NCBI GenBank assembly: GCA_017414965.1
Contig: JAFQJL010000007.1
Span: 50,386-114,385, forward strand
DNA from: Clostridia bacterium
GTDB taxonomy: Bacteria > Bacillota > Clostridia > Oscillospirales > Acutalibacteraceae
Length of the DNA: 64,000 nucleotides
Reading direction: 5' to 3'
The notes under the pieces are model-generated. The model did not search any database. It had not been told where the DNA came from and saw only the letters and a program-made list of their open reading frames with translations. Each line of letters opens with the position of its first letter. Within the stretch, counting starts at the first letter, position 1. Both the position numbers and the translations under genes were made by a program. Below, piece after piece: positions 1 through 6,537 of this stretch.

Positions 1-396
1 GGTCTTGGCGGCGAGCATTTTCGCCATGATCGCCGGCTGCGCGCCGGTGCGCATATCGTTGATGTAATCGCCGCTGATGAGCGCACGGAGCATACCGGTA
101 CGGGAATCGGTAATCAACACGTTGGCCTTGATGTAAGGGAGGCCAAGCGCCTTGTTGCCGTCGTAGCCGCCAACCAACTTGATACCTGCCACGTCCATCG
201 GACCGATGTATGCCGGCATCGAGTTAAACCAACCGGCTACGCCGAGCGAACTCATATCGGTGGTGATCTTGTTGGGCATCACGACTTTGCCTTCGCCATA
301 CCATTTCCAGGTCTCTTCCACGCAGGCGATGACGTCCTCGGGGGAGAGATACTTTTTGACAGTTTCCTCACCAATGAGAAGCGATTTAAATTCCAT
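1..396 (-). CDS. Ornithine cyclodeaminase/mu-crystallin family protein (N-terminal 132 residues, cut by window edge)
   Basis: The reading frame runs from an ATG at 396 to the window edge, so the NAD-binding half and C-terminus are missing. The visible part is the N-terminal dimerisation/substrate half of the ornithine cyclodeaminase/mu-crystallin family: an MEFKSLL start, PAYIGPMDVAGIKLVGG (about residues 61-77) and INDMRTGAQ (112-120), the family's R-T-G-A substrate signature. Members act as ornithine cyclodeaminase, alanine dehydrogenase or ketimine reductase; substrate cannot be assigned here. No strong Shine-Dalgarno is seen, only a G-rich stretch about 10 bases upstream. Base composition matches the bulk of the window, unlike the second family member at 1073-2092, so the two are probably not a recent tandem duplication. 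Confidence 0.85.
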   Translation of the reverse strand, partial: MEFKSLLIGEETVKKYLSPEDVIACVEETWKWYGEGKVVMPNKITTDMSSLGVAGWFNSMPAYIGPMDVAGIKLVGGYDGNKALGLPYIKANVLITDSRTGMLRALISGDYINDMRTGAQPAIMAKMLAAKT

Positions 397-538
397 TTTT
401 ATGCAACCCCAATCCTATAAAGATTACCGTCATTATCTGGGATTTGCAGAAAAAAGTCAAGCGAAAATCTGTCTGTTTAGTAGGACGATTTTATCATAGC
501 AATATCTGGATTTCTTGTCAAGACAAAGGGTGTTGTCG

Positions 539-567
539 TTGACTTTTCTGGGAGCAAATGGTATAAT
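539..567 (+). promoter_or_regulatory. Sigma-A promoter for the 615-1028 gene
   Basis: TTGACT at 539-544, a 17-base spacer and TATAAT at 562-567 with an upstream TG (559-560), so it is also an extended -10. It lies about 45 bases before the start codon. Confidence 0.8.
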
Positions 568-614
568 CTAACAGGGCAAAAGTCCGGTATTTTGCAAATT
601 CGGAGGAGAATATT

Positions 615-1028
615 ATGAAAAAGGGAATTGCGGCGTTGTTGGTGGTCGTGGGTGTGTTGTCCATCATCTTGGGCTTCTGCGCGTTTGGTGCGGACACCGG
701 TTACCATGAGAACAACAACACCTACGGCGGCGATGCCTACACCGGCATTCAGAACGCGGCTGCACAGACGGCGAACAACCTGGTGGATCTGGCGGATCTG
801 ACGGCGTTTGGCTTTGGCTCGATCCTGTTGATCGGCGGCTTGGTGCTGGTTTTGGTCGGCATCAACAATCTGTCGATGTCCGACTTGAGCGCCGCCAAGA
901 ACGCCATTGACAATATCACCAAGATGACCTCGACGGAGGCCCAGCCCGCGCCGCAGGCGCCGGCCGAGCAGCCGACCGAGCAACCGGTCGAAGAGCCGGC
1001 TCCGGCACAGACCGAGGAAACGCTGTAA
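615..1028 (+). CDS. Small two-helix membrane protein with acidic Pro/Gln/Glu-rich tail
   Basis: I do not recognise a named family. The 137-residue protein has an N-terminal hydrophobic segment (about residues 4-25, could be a signal anchor), a polar stretch with several Asn/Tyr/Gly, a second hydrophobic helix at about 68-84, and then a low-complexity tail rich in Ala, Pro, Gln and Glu (about 108-137). A GGAGGAG ribosome binding site precedes the ATG. It is a single-gene unit: consensus promoter before it and a strong terminator directly after it. The architecture (helix, short loop, helix, disordered acidic tail) suggests a membrane-anchored protein. Function unknown. Confidence 0.75.
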   Translation: MKKGIAALLVVVGVLSIILGFCAFGADTGYHENNNTYGGDAYTGIQNAAAQTANNLVDLADLTAFGFGSILLIGGLVLVLVGINNLSMSDLSAAKNAIDNITKMTSTEAQPAPQAPAEQPTEQPVEEPAPAQTEETL

Positions 1029-1036
1029 GAAAGCAA

Positions 1037-1075
1037 ACAACGCCTTCCCGAATGTTCGGGAAGGCGTTGTTTTTA
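1037..1075. terminator. Bidirectional intrinsic terminator
   Basis: ACAACGCCTTCCCGAA pairs with TTCGGGAAGGCGTTGT across a two-base centre, followed by a T-run on the + strand. It serves the 615-1028 gene and lies at the 3' end of the convergent gene, whose stop codon (1073-1075) overlaps the T-run. Confidence 0.9.
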
Positions 1076-2092
1076 TTCCCAAAAGGGGACGCAAACTCCT
1101 TTGCCTTTCTCTAATGCCGCTTTATAGCAACGAGTCGCCACGGCTATATCAAGAATTCCGGCTCCAACCGCATTGAAATAAATGATTTCATCATCGTTTT
1201 CTCGAGGAGTCTTTAAACCGAGTAAAATATCGGAAAGTTCTGCATGGATATCTTCGTCTTTAAAAGCACCGCTTTTCCACATCAATGCGACTGTGCTGAT
1301 CATACGATGCTTAACGCTCTCCCAAAAATCCACAACGACTTTGTCGGCGCGAATGACGCATTCACTATCCACTTCATAGTCTGACATATTCATAACCAAT
1401 GCACCTTTTTTTAGCCATGCGCCTTTAATAAACGGCTCGGTTGCAAGAGTTACGCAGTCGATGATATCGCTCTGCTTGGTGGCGGCCTCCACATCGGCAG
1501 TGGCGATAAATTTTATCTGCGGATATCTCTCTTTATTAATACTGATAAACCGATCAGCATTTTCCATCCGGATATCGTATACGTAAACCGTGTTGATGGT
1601 CGGACGCGCAATAACGGCTGCTTCCAGCTGTGTGTGTGCCTGAGCGCCTGCACCGCAGATGGTCATGACACTCGCATTGCTCTTGGCAAGAAGCTCAATC
1701 GCCACACCGCCTGAGGCACCGGTTCGAACGGTACTGATAGCCGTGCCATCTGCAATACAGACGGGAAGCTTTGTGTCGGGATCATTTAAAATAATGGTAA
1801 CGCTTGCCCGAGGTAAACTCTTTTTATAGTTCATCGGGCCGCTGCCGATCCATTTGATTCCCGCCATATGATATGTACCACCAATATATCCGGGCATAGC
1901 GTTGATGCGACCAAGCACGTTTTCGTCTTCTATGGTTTTTCCCCAACGCAGAACGCATTTTCCGGGGTTGATGACGTCGCCGTGTTTATCAAGCATATAA
2001 GCTTCCTTGACATCGGCGATTGCCAAATCCATTTGATTGACACCAACGGCTTCCATCGCTTTATTGTTCAAAAACAAAAGATCAATACTCAT
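1073..2092 (-). CDS. Ornithine cyclodeaminase/mu-crystallin family NAD(P)-dependent enzyme
   Basis: A complete 339-residue member of the ornithine cyclodeaminase/mu-crystallin superfamily. The substrate signature RTGA is at residues 123-126 and the Rossmann loop is CGAGAQAH (146-153). The start is set by an excellent AGGAGG site seven bases before the ATG. The family catalyses NAD-linked deamination or imine reduction of small amino acids; the exact substrate is not readable. It is divergently transcribed from a LysR-family regulator with a short dyad-rich spacer, the classic layout of a regulator and its target. Its DNA is clearly richer in A+T than surrounding genes, as is the regulator's, so the pair may have been acquired together. 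It could be an amino-acid cyclodeaminase, dehydrogenase or ketimine reductase. Confidence 0.85.
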   Translation of the reverse strand: MSIDLLFLNNKAMEAVGVNQMDLAIADVKEAYMLDKHGDVINPGKCVLRWGKTIEDENVLGRINAMPGYIGGTYHMAGIKWIGSGPMNYKKSLPRASVTIILNDPDTKLPVCIADGTAISTVRTGASGGVAIELLAKSNASVMTICGAGAQAHTQLEAAVIARPTINTVYVYDIRMENADRFISINKERYPQIKFIATADVEAATKQSDIIDCVTLATEPFIKGAWLKKGALVMNMSDYEVDSECVIRADKVVVDFWESVKHRMISTVALMWKSGAFKDEDIHAELSDILLGLKTPRENDDEIIYFNAVGAGILDIAVATRCYKAALEKGKGVCVPFWE

Positions 2093-2114
2093 AATTGATT
2101 CCTCCTCTTTTAAA

Positions 2115-2137
2115 TTAGTTTAACCATAAGAAACTAA
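2115..2137. promoter_or_regulatory. Candidate LysR operator in divergent spacer
   Basis: Perfect inverted repeat TTAGTTT-N9-AAACTAA. A second smaller dyad, TAGT-AA-ACTA, lies at 2184-2193 next to the regulator's start. The spacing and T...A ends fit LysR-type boxes; binding by the 2210-3058 product is inferred. Confidence 0.5.
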
Positions 2138-2209
2138 AATGTAAATAATTTAGTAATATGGGGTTGCTATAATTTTTAAAATGTAGTAAACTATAAAAGA
2201 GGTGATCTT

Positions 2210-3058
2210 ATGGAACTGTTACAACTACGTTATTTTTACGAAAGTGCTAAAAGTGAAAATTTTTCAAAAACTGCAACAATGTTTATGGTTCCTACAACGT
2301 CTGTTTCCGCATCGATCAAGCGGCTTGAGGCGGAATTGGGCTGCAAACTGTTTGATCGTACTTCTAATCGCATATACCTGAATGCAAGAGGGCGATTGCT
2401 GCAAAAGACGTTGTGCTCTGTTTTTCGGGATATTGATGATGTGGTTGAAAAACTTTCAATCCACGACGAAGATACGCGGACAATCAAAATTCTGGTTCGA
2501 GGGATGCGCAGAAAAATAACGGATTTTATCACCGAATACAATGCCAATCATCCCCATATCGCCTTTAAAACGGTATTTAACTACGATGATGACTATCAAA
2601 CGTACGACATCATTATAGACGATGAAAAGAATTTCTATGATGGCTATGACTCGATAGAACTTTTTAATATGCGGTTAAAGTTAAAATGTTCTTCAAACAA
2701 CAGACTTTGCAAACAGAAACTGTTTCTGCACCAGCTTTGTAATCAACCGTTCGTTTTGATGGATTTTGAAAGCAACATGCATAAGGTTCTGGAAAAGGCC
2801 TGTAACCGTGTTGGTTTTTCCCCCAATATATCCGTTGTGTGTAATGATATAGAGTGTTACGAAAAATTCATTGCCGCCGATATGGGAATAGGCATCGCGC
2901 GGCAAGAGGAGTCCCCTTCCGGAGCATCCTCTTCGATTTCCGATCTGGATGTAGCGGATTTCAATGAACACTATACGATATACGCCTATTACTCGAAAAA
3001 GGAGTATTACGGCAACATCAAAAATTTTATAGAATTCTTAAAAAGTAAAAGCATATAA
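2210..3058 (+). CDS. LysR-family transcriptional regulator
   Basis: A 282-residue LysR-type regulator. The winged helix-turn-helix occupies about residues 1-60, beginning MELLQLRYFYESAKSENFSK and including the recognition-helix region SVSASIKRLEAELGCKLFDR. The rest is an effector-binding domain that diverges from typical LysR and is short. AGAGGTGATC gives a good ribosome binding site. It is AT-rich like the divergent dehydrogenase gene and is probably its activator or repressor. A terminator follows immediately. Confidence 0.88.
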   Translation: MELLQLRYFYESAKSENFSKTATMFMVPTTSVSASIKRLEAELGCKLFDRTSNRIYLNARGRLLQKTLCSVFRDIDDVVEKLSIHDEDTRTIKILVRGMRRKITDFITEYNANHPHIAFKTVFNYDDDYQTYDIIIDDEKNFYDGYDSIELFNMRLKLKCSSNNRLCKQKLFLHQLCNQPFVLMDFESNMHKVLEKACNRVGFSPNISVVCNDIECYEKFIAADMGIGIARQEESPSGASSSISDLDVADFNEHYTIYAYYSKKEYYGNIKNFIEFLKSKSI

Positions 3059-3061
3059 ACA

Positions 3062-3093
3062 AAGCGAGCAGCCAGTATTCGGCTGCTCGCTTT
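3062..3093. terminator. Intrinsic terminator after LysR gene
   Basis: AGCGAGCAGCC and GGCTGCTCGCT form an 11-base stem with a short loop, then TTT. The A-rich left flank would also let it work for the minus-strand spoVAC-like remnant. Confidence 0.75.
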
Positions 3094-3216
3094 CATATCA
3101 TTTTAAAAATCCAGTAAATCATTCCATACACAATACTCGCCACCGTGCCGTAGACGATGACGGGACCGGCGATCTTGAACATATTCGCACCAAGCCCCAT
3201 CACGAATCCTTCTGCT
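3093..3216 (-). pseudogene. 3' remnant of a spoVAC/spoVAE-like gene
   Basis: On the minus strand this stretch encodes the last ~40 codons of a SpoVAC-type protein, ending at a stop (3093-3095). The peptide GFVMGLGANMFKIAGPVI continues to YGTVASIVYGMIYW, closely matching the C-terminus of the intact SpoVAC at 4201-4644 (GFVLGVGVKMFTIAGPVI...). About three quarters of residues are identical, so it is a diverged paralogue (SpoVAC or the homologous SpoVAE) rather than a fresh duplication. Homology stops abruptly at about 3214-3217, beside a GTGTC/GACAC dyad, where AT-rich DNA begins. No start codon or N-terminal part remains. Confidence 0.8.
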
Positions 3217-3217
3217 G

Positions 3218-3234
3218 GTGTCAAGTTAGGACAC
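3218..3234. repeat. Short dyad at breakpoint of spoVAC remnant
   Basis: GTGTC-AAGTTAG-GACAC sits exactly where the spoVAC homology ends and the AT-rich segment starts. It may be the scar or end of a mobile element, but no transposase or matching distal end is visible in the window. Confidence 0.35.
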
Positions 3235-3252
3235 AGTTATTTTAAAAAAACA

Positions 3253-3281
3253 TTTACATTAAATTAGCAGTGTGATATACT
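3253..3281 (+). promoter_or_regulatory. Sigma-A promoter for short YitT gene
   Basis: TTTACA (3253-3258), 17-base spacer, TATACT (3276-3281), about 30 bases before the start codon. Confidence 0.75.
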
Positions 3282-3312
3282 ACAATATATCTTTCAAAAG
3301 AGGGGACTTCAA

Positions 3313-3951
3313 ATGTTTAAAAATAAACAAGCACTAATTATTGAATATTTACTGATTATGTTAGGAAGCACTCTTTATGCTGTAAGCACTGTGCTGTTTA
3401 TTTTTCCACATTCCTTACTGCTTGGCGGTACAAGCGGTATTTCAGTAATTCTCACTTTCTTTTTAACCTTTTCGCCGGCAAGCATACTAATGATTATCAA
3501 TTTTTTACTAATCCTTGTTGCCTTTGTGGTGCTTGGCAAAGATATGGGGTTAAAAACCTTTGTGGGTTCCACCTTAACCACCGTTTTTGTCGGTGTTTTT
3601 GAAAAGATTCTTCAATTTAATGAACCTATCATTTCAAATCCACATCTTTCGGCGGTTATAGGTGCGGTCATCATAGCGATTGCCAGCGGCGTAATGTTTT
3701 ATGTGCGTTCAAGTTCGGGCGGCACCGATGTCATCGCTTTGATTATCCAAAAATTTTCAAGCGTCAAAATAGGTAAAGCATTATTGCTTACCGATGTTTT
3801 GATCGTGATTGCGGGCGGTCTTTTATCCAATTGGGTAATTTTGCTTTCTTCTTTTTTAGGGTTGCTTGTTAAAACGCTGGGTATTGATCTTGTTATTGCG
3901 CAAATCGCAAAACTCAAAAACAGGAAAGAGGAAAACCATAATAATGTATAG
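3313..3951 (+). CDS. YitT-family membrane protein lacking the C-terminal DUF2179 domain
   Basis: A 212-residue polytopic membrane protein of the YitT/DUF161 family. About five hydrophobic helices are visible, with the family's GGTSGIS motif (about residues 38-44) after helix 1 and SSSGGTDVIA (about 133-142) before helix 5. YitT proteins usually run to about 280-290 residues with a soluble C-terminal DUF2179 domain, as in the second copy at 32515-33402; here the protein ends in a short Lys/Arg-rich tail, so it is a membrane-only form or a truncation. The DNA is strongly AT-rich. A GAGGGG ribosome binding site is present. The start of a PHP-domain reading frame overlaps its stop. Function of the family is not established; transport is suspected. 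Confidence 0.82.
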   Translation: MFKNKQALIIEYLLIMLGSTLYAVSTVLFIFPHSLLLGGTSGISVILTFFLTFSPASILMIINFLLILVAFVVLGKDMGLKTFVGSTLTTVFVGVFEKILQFNEPIISNPHLSAVIGAVIIAIASGVMFYVRSSSGGTDVIALIIQKFSSVKIGKALLLTDVLIVIAGGLLSNWVILLSSFLGLLVKTLGIDLVIAQIAKLKNRKEENHNNV

Positions 3952-4168
3952 TTATCATATACACTCAACCTTCAGCGATGGAAAAAACACTACACCATTT
4001 TACATCAGAACAATATGCCCTACCGGCGCAAAGCGTGGGAGCATAACGGAGAAACCGTTACTAAGCTTGTAAACCCATCTTTAGAGTTAAAGAAGAAAGC
4101 GGTAGATTTACTTTTCGAAACGGGAAAATATATTCTTGAAACGTATGATTGCTTTGAAGAATACGCAA
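3944..4168 (+). pseudogene. Fused gene fragments: PHP-domain N-terminus joined to an unidentified C-terminal piece
   Basis: An ATG at 3944 overlapping the yitT stop starts MYSYHIHSTFSDGKN, the HxHSxFSDG metal-binding start of PHP-domain phosphoesterases such as histidinol phosphatase. After about 16 codons the similarity ends. In the frame beginning near 3992 a different continuous peptide follows (includes MPYRRKAWEHNGETVTK and AVDLLFETGKYILETYDCF), which I do not recognise; it has no own start context and runs without a stop into the spoVAC terminator. A deletion joining two genes out of frame explains this best. The original frame ends at 4070-4072. Confidence 0.6.
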
Positions 4169-4194
4169 AAAGGCTTGACCTCGTGGTCAAGCCT
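4166..4194 (-). terminator. spoVAC terminator
   Basis: AGGCTTGACC / GGTCAAGCCT stem with a four-base loop, followed on the minus strand by TTTT. It directly follows the spoVAC stop and marks the right edge of the AT-rich patch. Confidence 0.8.
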
Positions 4195-4200
4195 TTATCG

Positions 4201-4644
4201 TTAGAACAGGGTTGTTATCCAATAAATAATCCCATACACAATACTTGCTACCGTGCCGTAGAGGATGACCGGTCCGGCGATGGTAAACATCTTCACACCC
4301 ACACCTAGCACAAATCCCTCGCTTTTAAATTCCATCGCCGGCGAGGCAATGGAATTGGCAAAGCCCGAGATCGGCACCAGCGTACCGGCGCCGGCGTGCT
4401 TGGCGATGTCGTCGTATTTATGAAACGCCGTGAGGATCACCGCCAGCGCCATCACGGTCAGCGACGCCATCAGCGAGGCGGTTTTCTGCTCGAAACCCAT
4501 AGACGTGGCGAGCGTCACGATTCCCTCGCCAAAGGCGCAGATCGCGCCGCCGAACAAAAATGCCAGCAGACAATCCTTTCCCACCGGCGACCCCGGCGAC
4601 AGCCGTTTGTTCATCTCTTGATATTCCGAAAAACTCGGTTGCAT
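4201..4644 (-). CDS. spoVAC: Stage V sporulation protein AC (DPA channel subunit)
   Basis: A 147-residue SpoVAC family membrane protein. SpoVA proteins move Ca-dipicolinic acid into the developing spore and out at germination, and SpoVAC forms a mechanosensitive channel in the spore inner membrane. Hydrophobic helices and conserved segments such as GFANSIASPAMEFKSEG and IAGPVILYGTVASIVYG are clear. A GTG three codons upstream is possible, but the AAAGGAG site is eight bases before the ATG at 4644 and almost touches the GTG, so the ATG is chosen. Unusually, no spoVAD or spoVAE is adjacent; the only relative nearby is the remnant at 3093-3216. The dpaAB genes that make the substrate lie 4 kb away. 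Confidence 0.93.
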   Translation of the reverse strand: MQPSFSEYQEMNKRLSPGSPVGKDCLLAFLFGGAICAFGEGIVTLATSMGFEQKTASLMASLTVMALAVILTAFHKYDDIAKHAGAGTLVPISGFANSIASPAMEFKSEGFVLGVGVKMFTIAGPVILYGTVASIVYGIIYWITTLF

Positions 4645-4716
4645 GCCCACCACTCCTTTTCTAAAAACATTCCCGATTTTTTACAAATTATTCACGAAAA
4701 CCGCCAGACTTCTCCC

Positions 4717-4745
4717 TTGACAGCGAATTTTTACGGGGATATAAT
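4717..4745 (+). promoter_or_regulatory. Sigma-A promoter for 4775-6499 gene
   Basis: TTGACA (4717-4722), 17-base spacer, TATAAT (4740-4745); full consensus at both elements. Confidence 0.88.
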
Positions 4746-4774
4746 GAAATCATAAGAAAGAGGAGGGATCTCTT

Positions 4775-6499
4775 ATGGAAAAAACAACTATCCGTCCGAC
4801 GTTTTGGTCGATCGTGCTTCGCACGTTGATCTCGGCGGCATTTGTGTTCTTGCATTTCTGGTTTGTGCTGCCGCCGCTGAATCTGCGCAGTCCGGATTTC
4901 TGGTGGTTTTTGTTTATCAACGTGGCGGTGGTCAGCGTTATTTTCCTGATCGGACACGTCGCCCTTGGCATTAAGCTGAAAAAGGGCAGAAACGGCTCGG
5001 TTGAGATTACCGGCGACGGCACGCCGTTGAAGGAGACTGTGAAGAAACTGCCCAAGCTCGTGCTGGTGTTTGCCGGCGCGGCGGTGACGGTATTTGCGGT
5101 GTTCGCCCTCTCGGCGATGATCTTCTCGCCGCTGTTTTTCGCCTCGTCTTATAAGGATCTGATCCAGAGCACCGAAGGCGATTTCTCCGAGGATATTTCG
5201 GAAATTTCGTGGACGCAGATTCCGGTCGTGGACCGCGACAGCGCCTCGCGCCTCGGCTCGCGCAAGCTGGGCGAGATCGATGATCTGGTTTCCCAGTTCG
5301 AGGTGGCGGAAAACTATACCCAGATCAATTATCGGGATAAGGCGACCCGCGTTACGCCGCTGTTGTACGGCGATTTCTTTAAATGGATCAAGAATCAGTC
5401 GTCTGGTATTCCGGCGTATATCAGCATGGATATGACCACGCAGGAAACCTCGCTGGTGCGGCTGGAAACCCCCATTAAATACTCCGAGAGCGAGTATTTT
5501 ATGCGCAACATCCACCGCTATCTGCGGTTCTGCTATCCGACCAAACTGTTTGACGACGTGTCGTTTGAGATCGACGAAGACGGTACGCCGTACTGGGTGG
5601 CTTCCACCTATACCTATCGCATCGGTCTGGCAAGCGGCCACGACGCCAACGGCGCAGTGCTGGTCAATGCCGTTACCGGCGAGCACGCGTACTACGCGGT
5701 GGGCGATATTCCGTCGTGGGTGGATCAGGTATACGATTCGGATATGATCCTCACCCAGTTGACCTACTACGGCGAGTACCAGAACGGTTTCTGGAACTCG
5801 GTGTTCGGACAGACGGGCGTCAAGTATCCGACCGACGGCTACAACTATCTCGCCATTGACGACGACGTGTGGCTGTACACCGGTATGACCTCGGCTGGCG
5901 GGGACGAGTCCAACGTCGGATTTGTGCTGGTCAACCTGCGCACCAAGGAAACCAAATACTACGCCGTTCCGGGCGCGGAGGAATACTCGGCGATGAGCTC
6001 GGCGGAAGGTCAGGTACAGCACCTCAACTACGAGTCGACTTTCCCGCTTTTGCTGAATATCGGCGACCGCCCGACGTATTTTATGTCGCTTAAGGATAAC
6101 GCCGGTCTGGTGAAGATGTATGCGTTTGTAGACGTCGAGCAGTACCAGATCGTCGGCACCGGCAACACCGTGCAGCTGGCGCGTCAGGCGTATACGCAGA
6201 AACTGCAGGAGAACAACGTCCACATCAACACCGAAACGCCGGAAGAAGCACCGGTTGACACGATCGAGGTCACCGGCAAGATCGACGAGATCCACGAGGT
6301 AGTCAAGGGCGGCAACACCGTCTACTACTTCCGCTTGGCCGAGGAAAACACGGTGTTTTTTACGGCGGCGATCGACCTGCATTTCACCCTGCCGTTCTGG
6401 AAAGCAGGGGACACCGTAACCTTTACGGTGGAGAGCGAACAAGATTCCTCTACACCGCCGGCCCTCACCGCCATTTCCGATTGGAAAGAAGCAAAATAA
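4775..6499 (+). CDS. Membrane-anchored protein with large extracytoplasmic domain, unknown function
   Basis: A 574-residue protein with three predicted transmembrane helices near the N-terminus (about residues 14-34, 44-66 and 95-118). The loop between helices 2 and 3 is rich in Lys/Arg, placing it inside and the ~450-residue C-terminal part outside the cell. That part is soluble, rich in Tyr, Asp and Thr, and contains repeated beta-strand-like units of the type VLVNAVTGEHAYYAVGD and VLVNLRTKETKYYAVPG (about residues 292 and 387), so it is probably built from related modules. The C-terminal ~80 residues resemble a small nucleic-acid-binding-type beta barrel only in general pattern. No catalytic motif seen. 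It is a single-gene unit with a consensus promoter and a terminator. Function unknown. Confidence 0.8.
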   Translation: MEKTTIRPTFWSIVLRTLISAAFVFLHFWFVLPPLNLRSPDFWWFLFINVAVVSVIFLIGHVALGIKLKKGRNGSVEITGDGTPLKETVKKLPKLVLVFAGAAVTVFAVFALSAMIFSPLFFASSYKDLIQSTEGDFSEDISEISWTQIPVVDRDSASRLGSRKLGEIDDLVSQFEVAENYTQINYRDKATRVTPLLYGDFFKWIKNQSSGIPAYISMDMTTQETSLVRLETPIKYSESEYFMRNIHRYLRFCYPTKLFDDVSFEIDEDGTPYWVASTYTYRIGLASGHDANGAVLVNAVTGEHAYYAVGDIPSWVDQVYDSDMILTQLTYYGEYQNGFWNSVFGQTGVKYPTDGYNYLAIDDDVWLYTGMTSAGGDESNVGFVLVNLRTKETKYYAVPGAEEYSAMSSAEGQVQHLNYESTFPLLLNIGDRPTYFMSLKDNAGLVKMYAFVDVEQYQIVGTGNTVQLARQAYTQKLQENNVHINTETPEEAPVDTIEVTGKIDEIHEVVKGGNTVYYFRLAEENTVFFTAAIDLHFTLPFWKAGDTVTFTVESEQDSSTPPALTAISDWKEAK

Positions 6500-6502
6500 A
6501 AC

Positions 6503-6536
6503 AAAAAACCGGTCAGCCACACGCTGACCGGTTTTT
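6503..6536. terminator. Bidirectional intrinsic terminator
   Basis: AAAAAACCGGTCAGC and GCTGACCGGTTTTT around CACAC. Ends the 4775-6499 gene on + and the dpaA-dpaB-asnB operon on -. Confidence 0.9.
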
Positions 6537-6537
6537 C

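Noticed and set aside
3218..3234. Complete insertion sequence at the spoVAC breakpoint
   Set aside because: No transposase and no matching inverted repeat at the far end of the AT-rich patch; only a short dyad is visible.
4645..4700. SigG promoter for spoVAC
   Set aside because: A TGAATA element is present on the minus strand, but nothing at the right distance resembles the -10 CATACTA, so it was not listed as a feature.
4688..6520. 610-codon open frame antisense to the 4775-6499 membrane protein
   Set aside because: Opposite-strand shadow; the + strand gene has promoter, ribosome site, signal-like helices and terminator.
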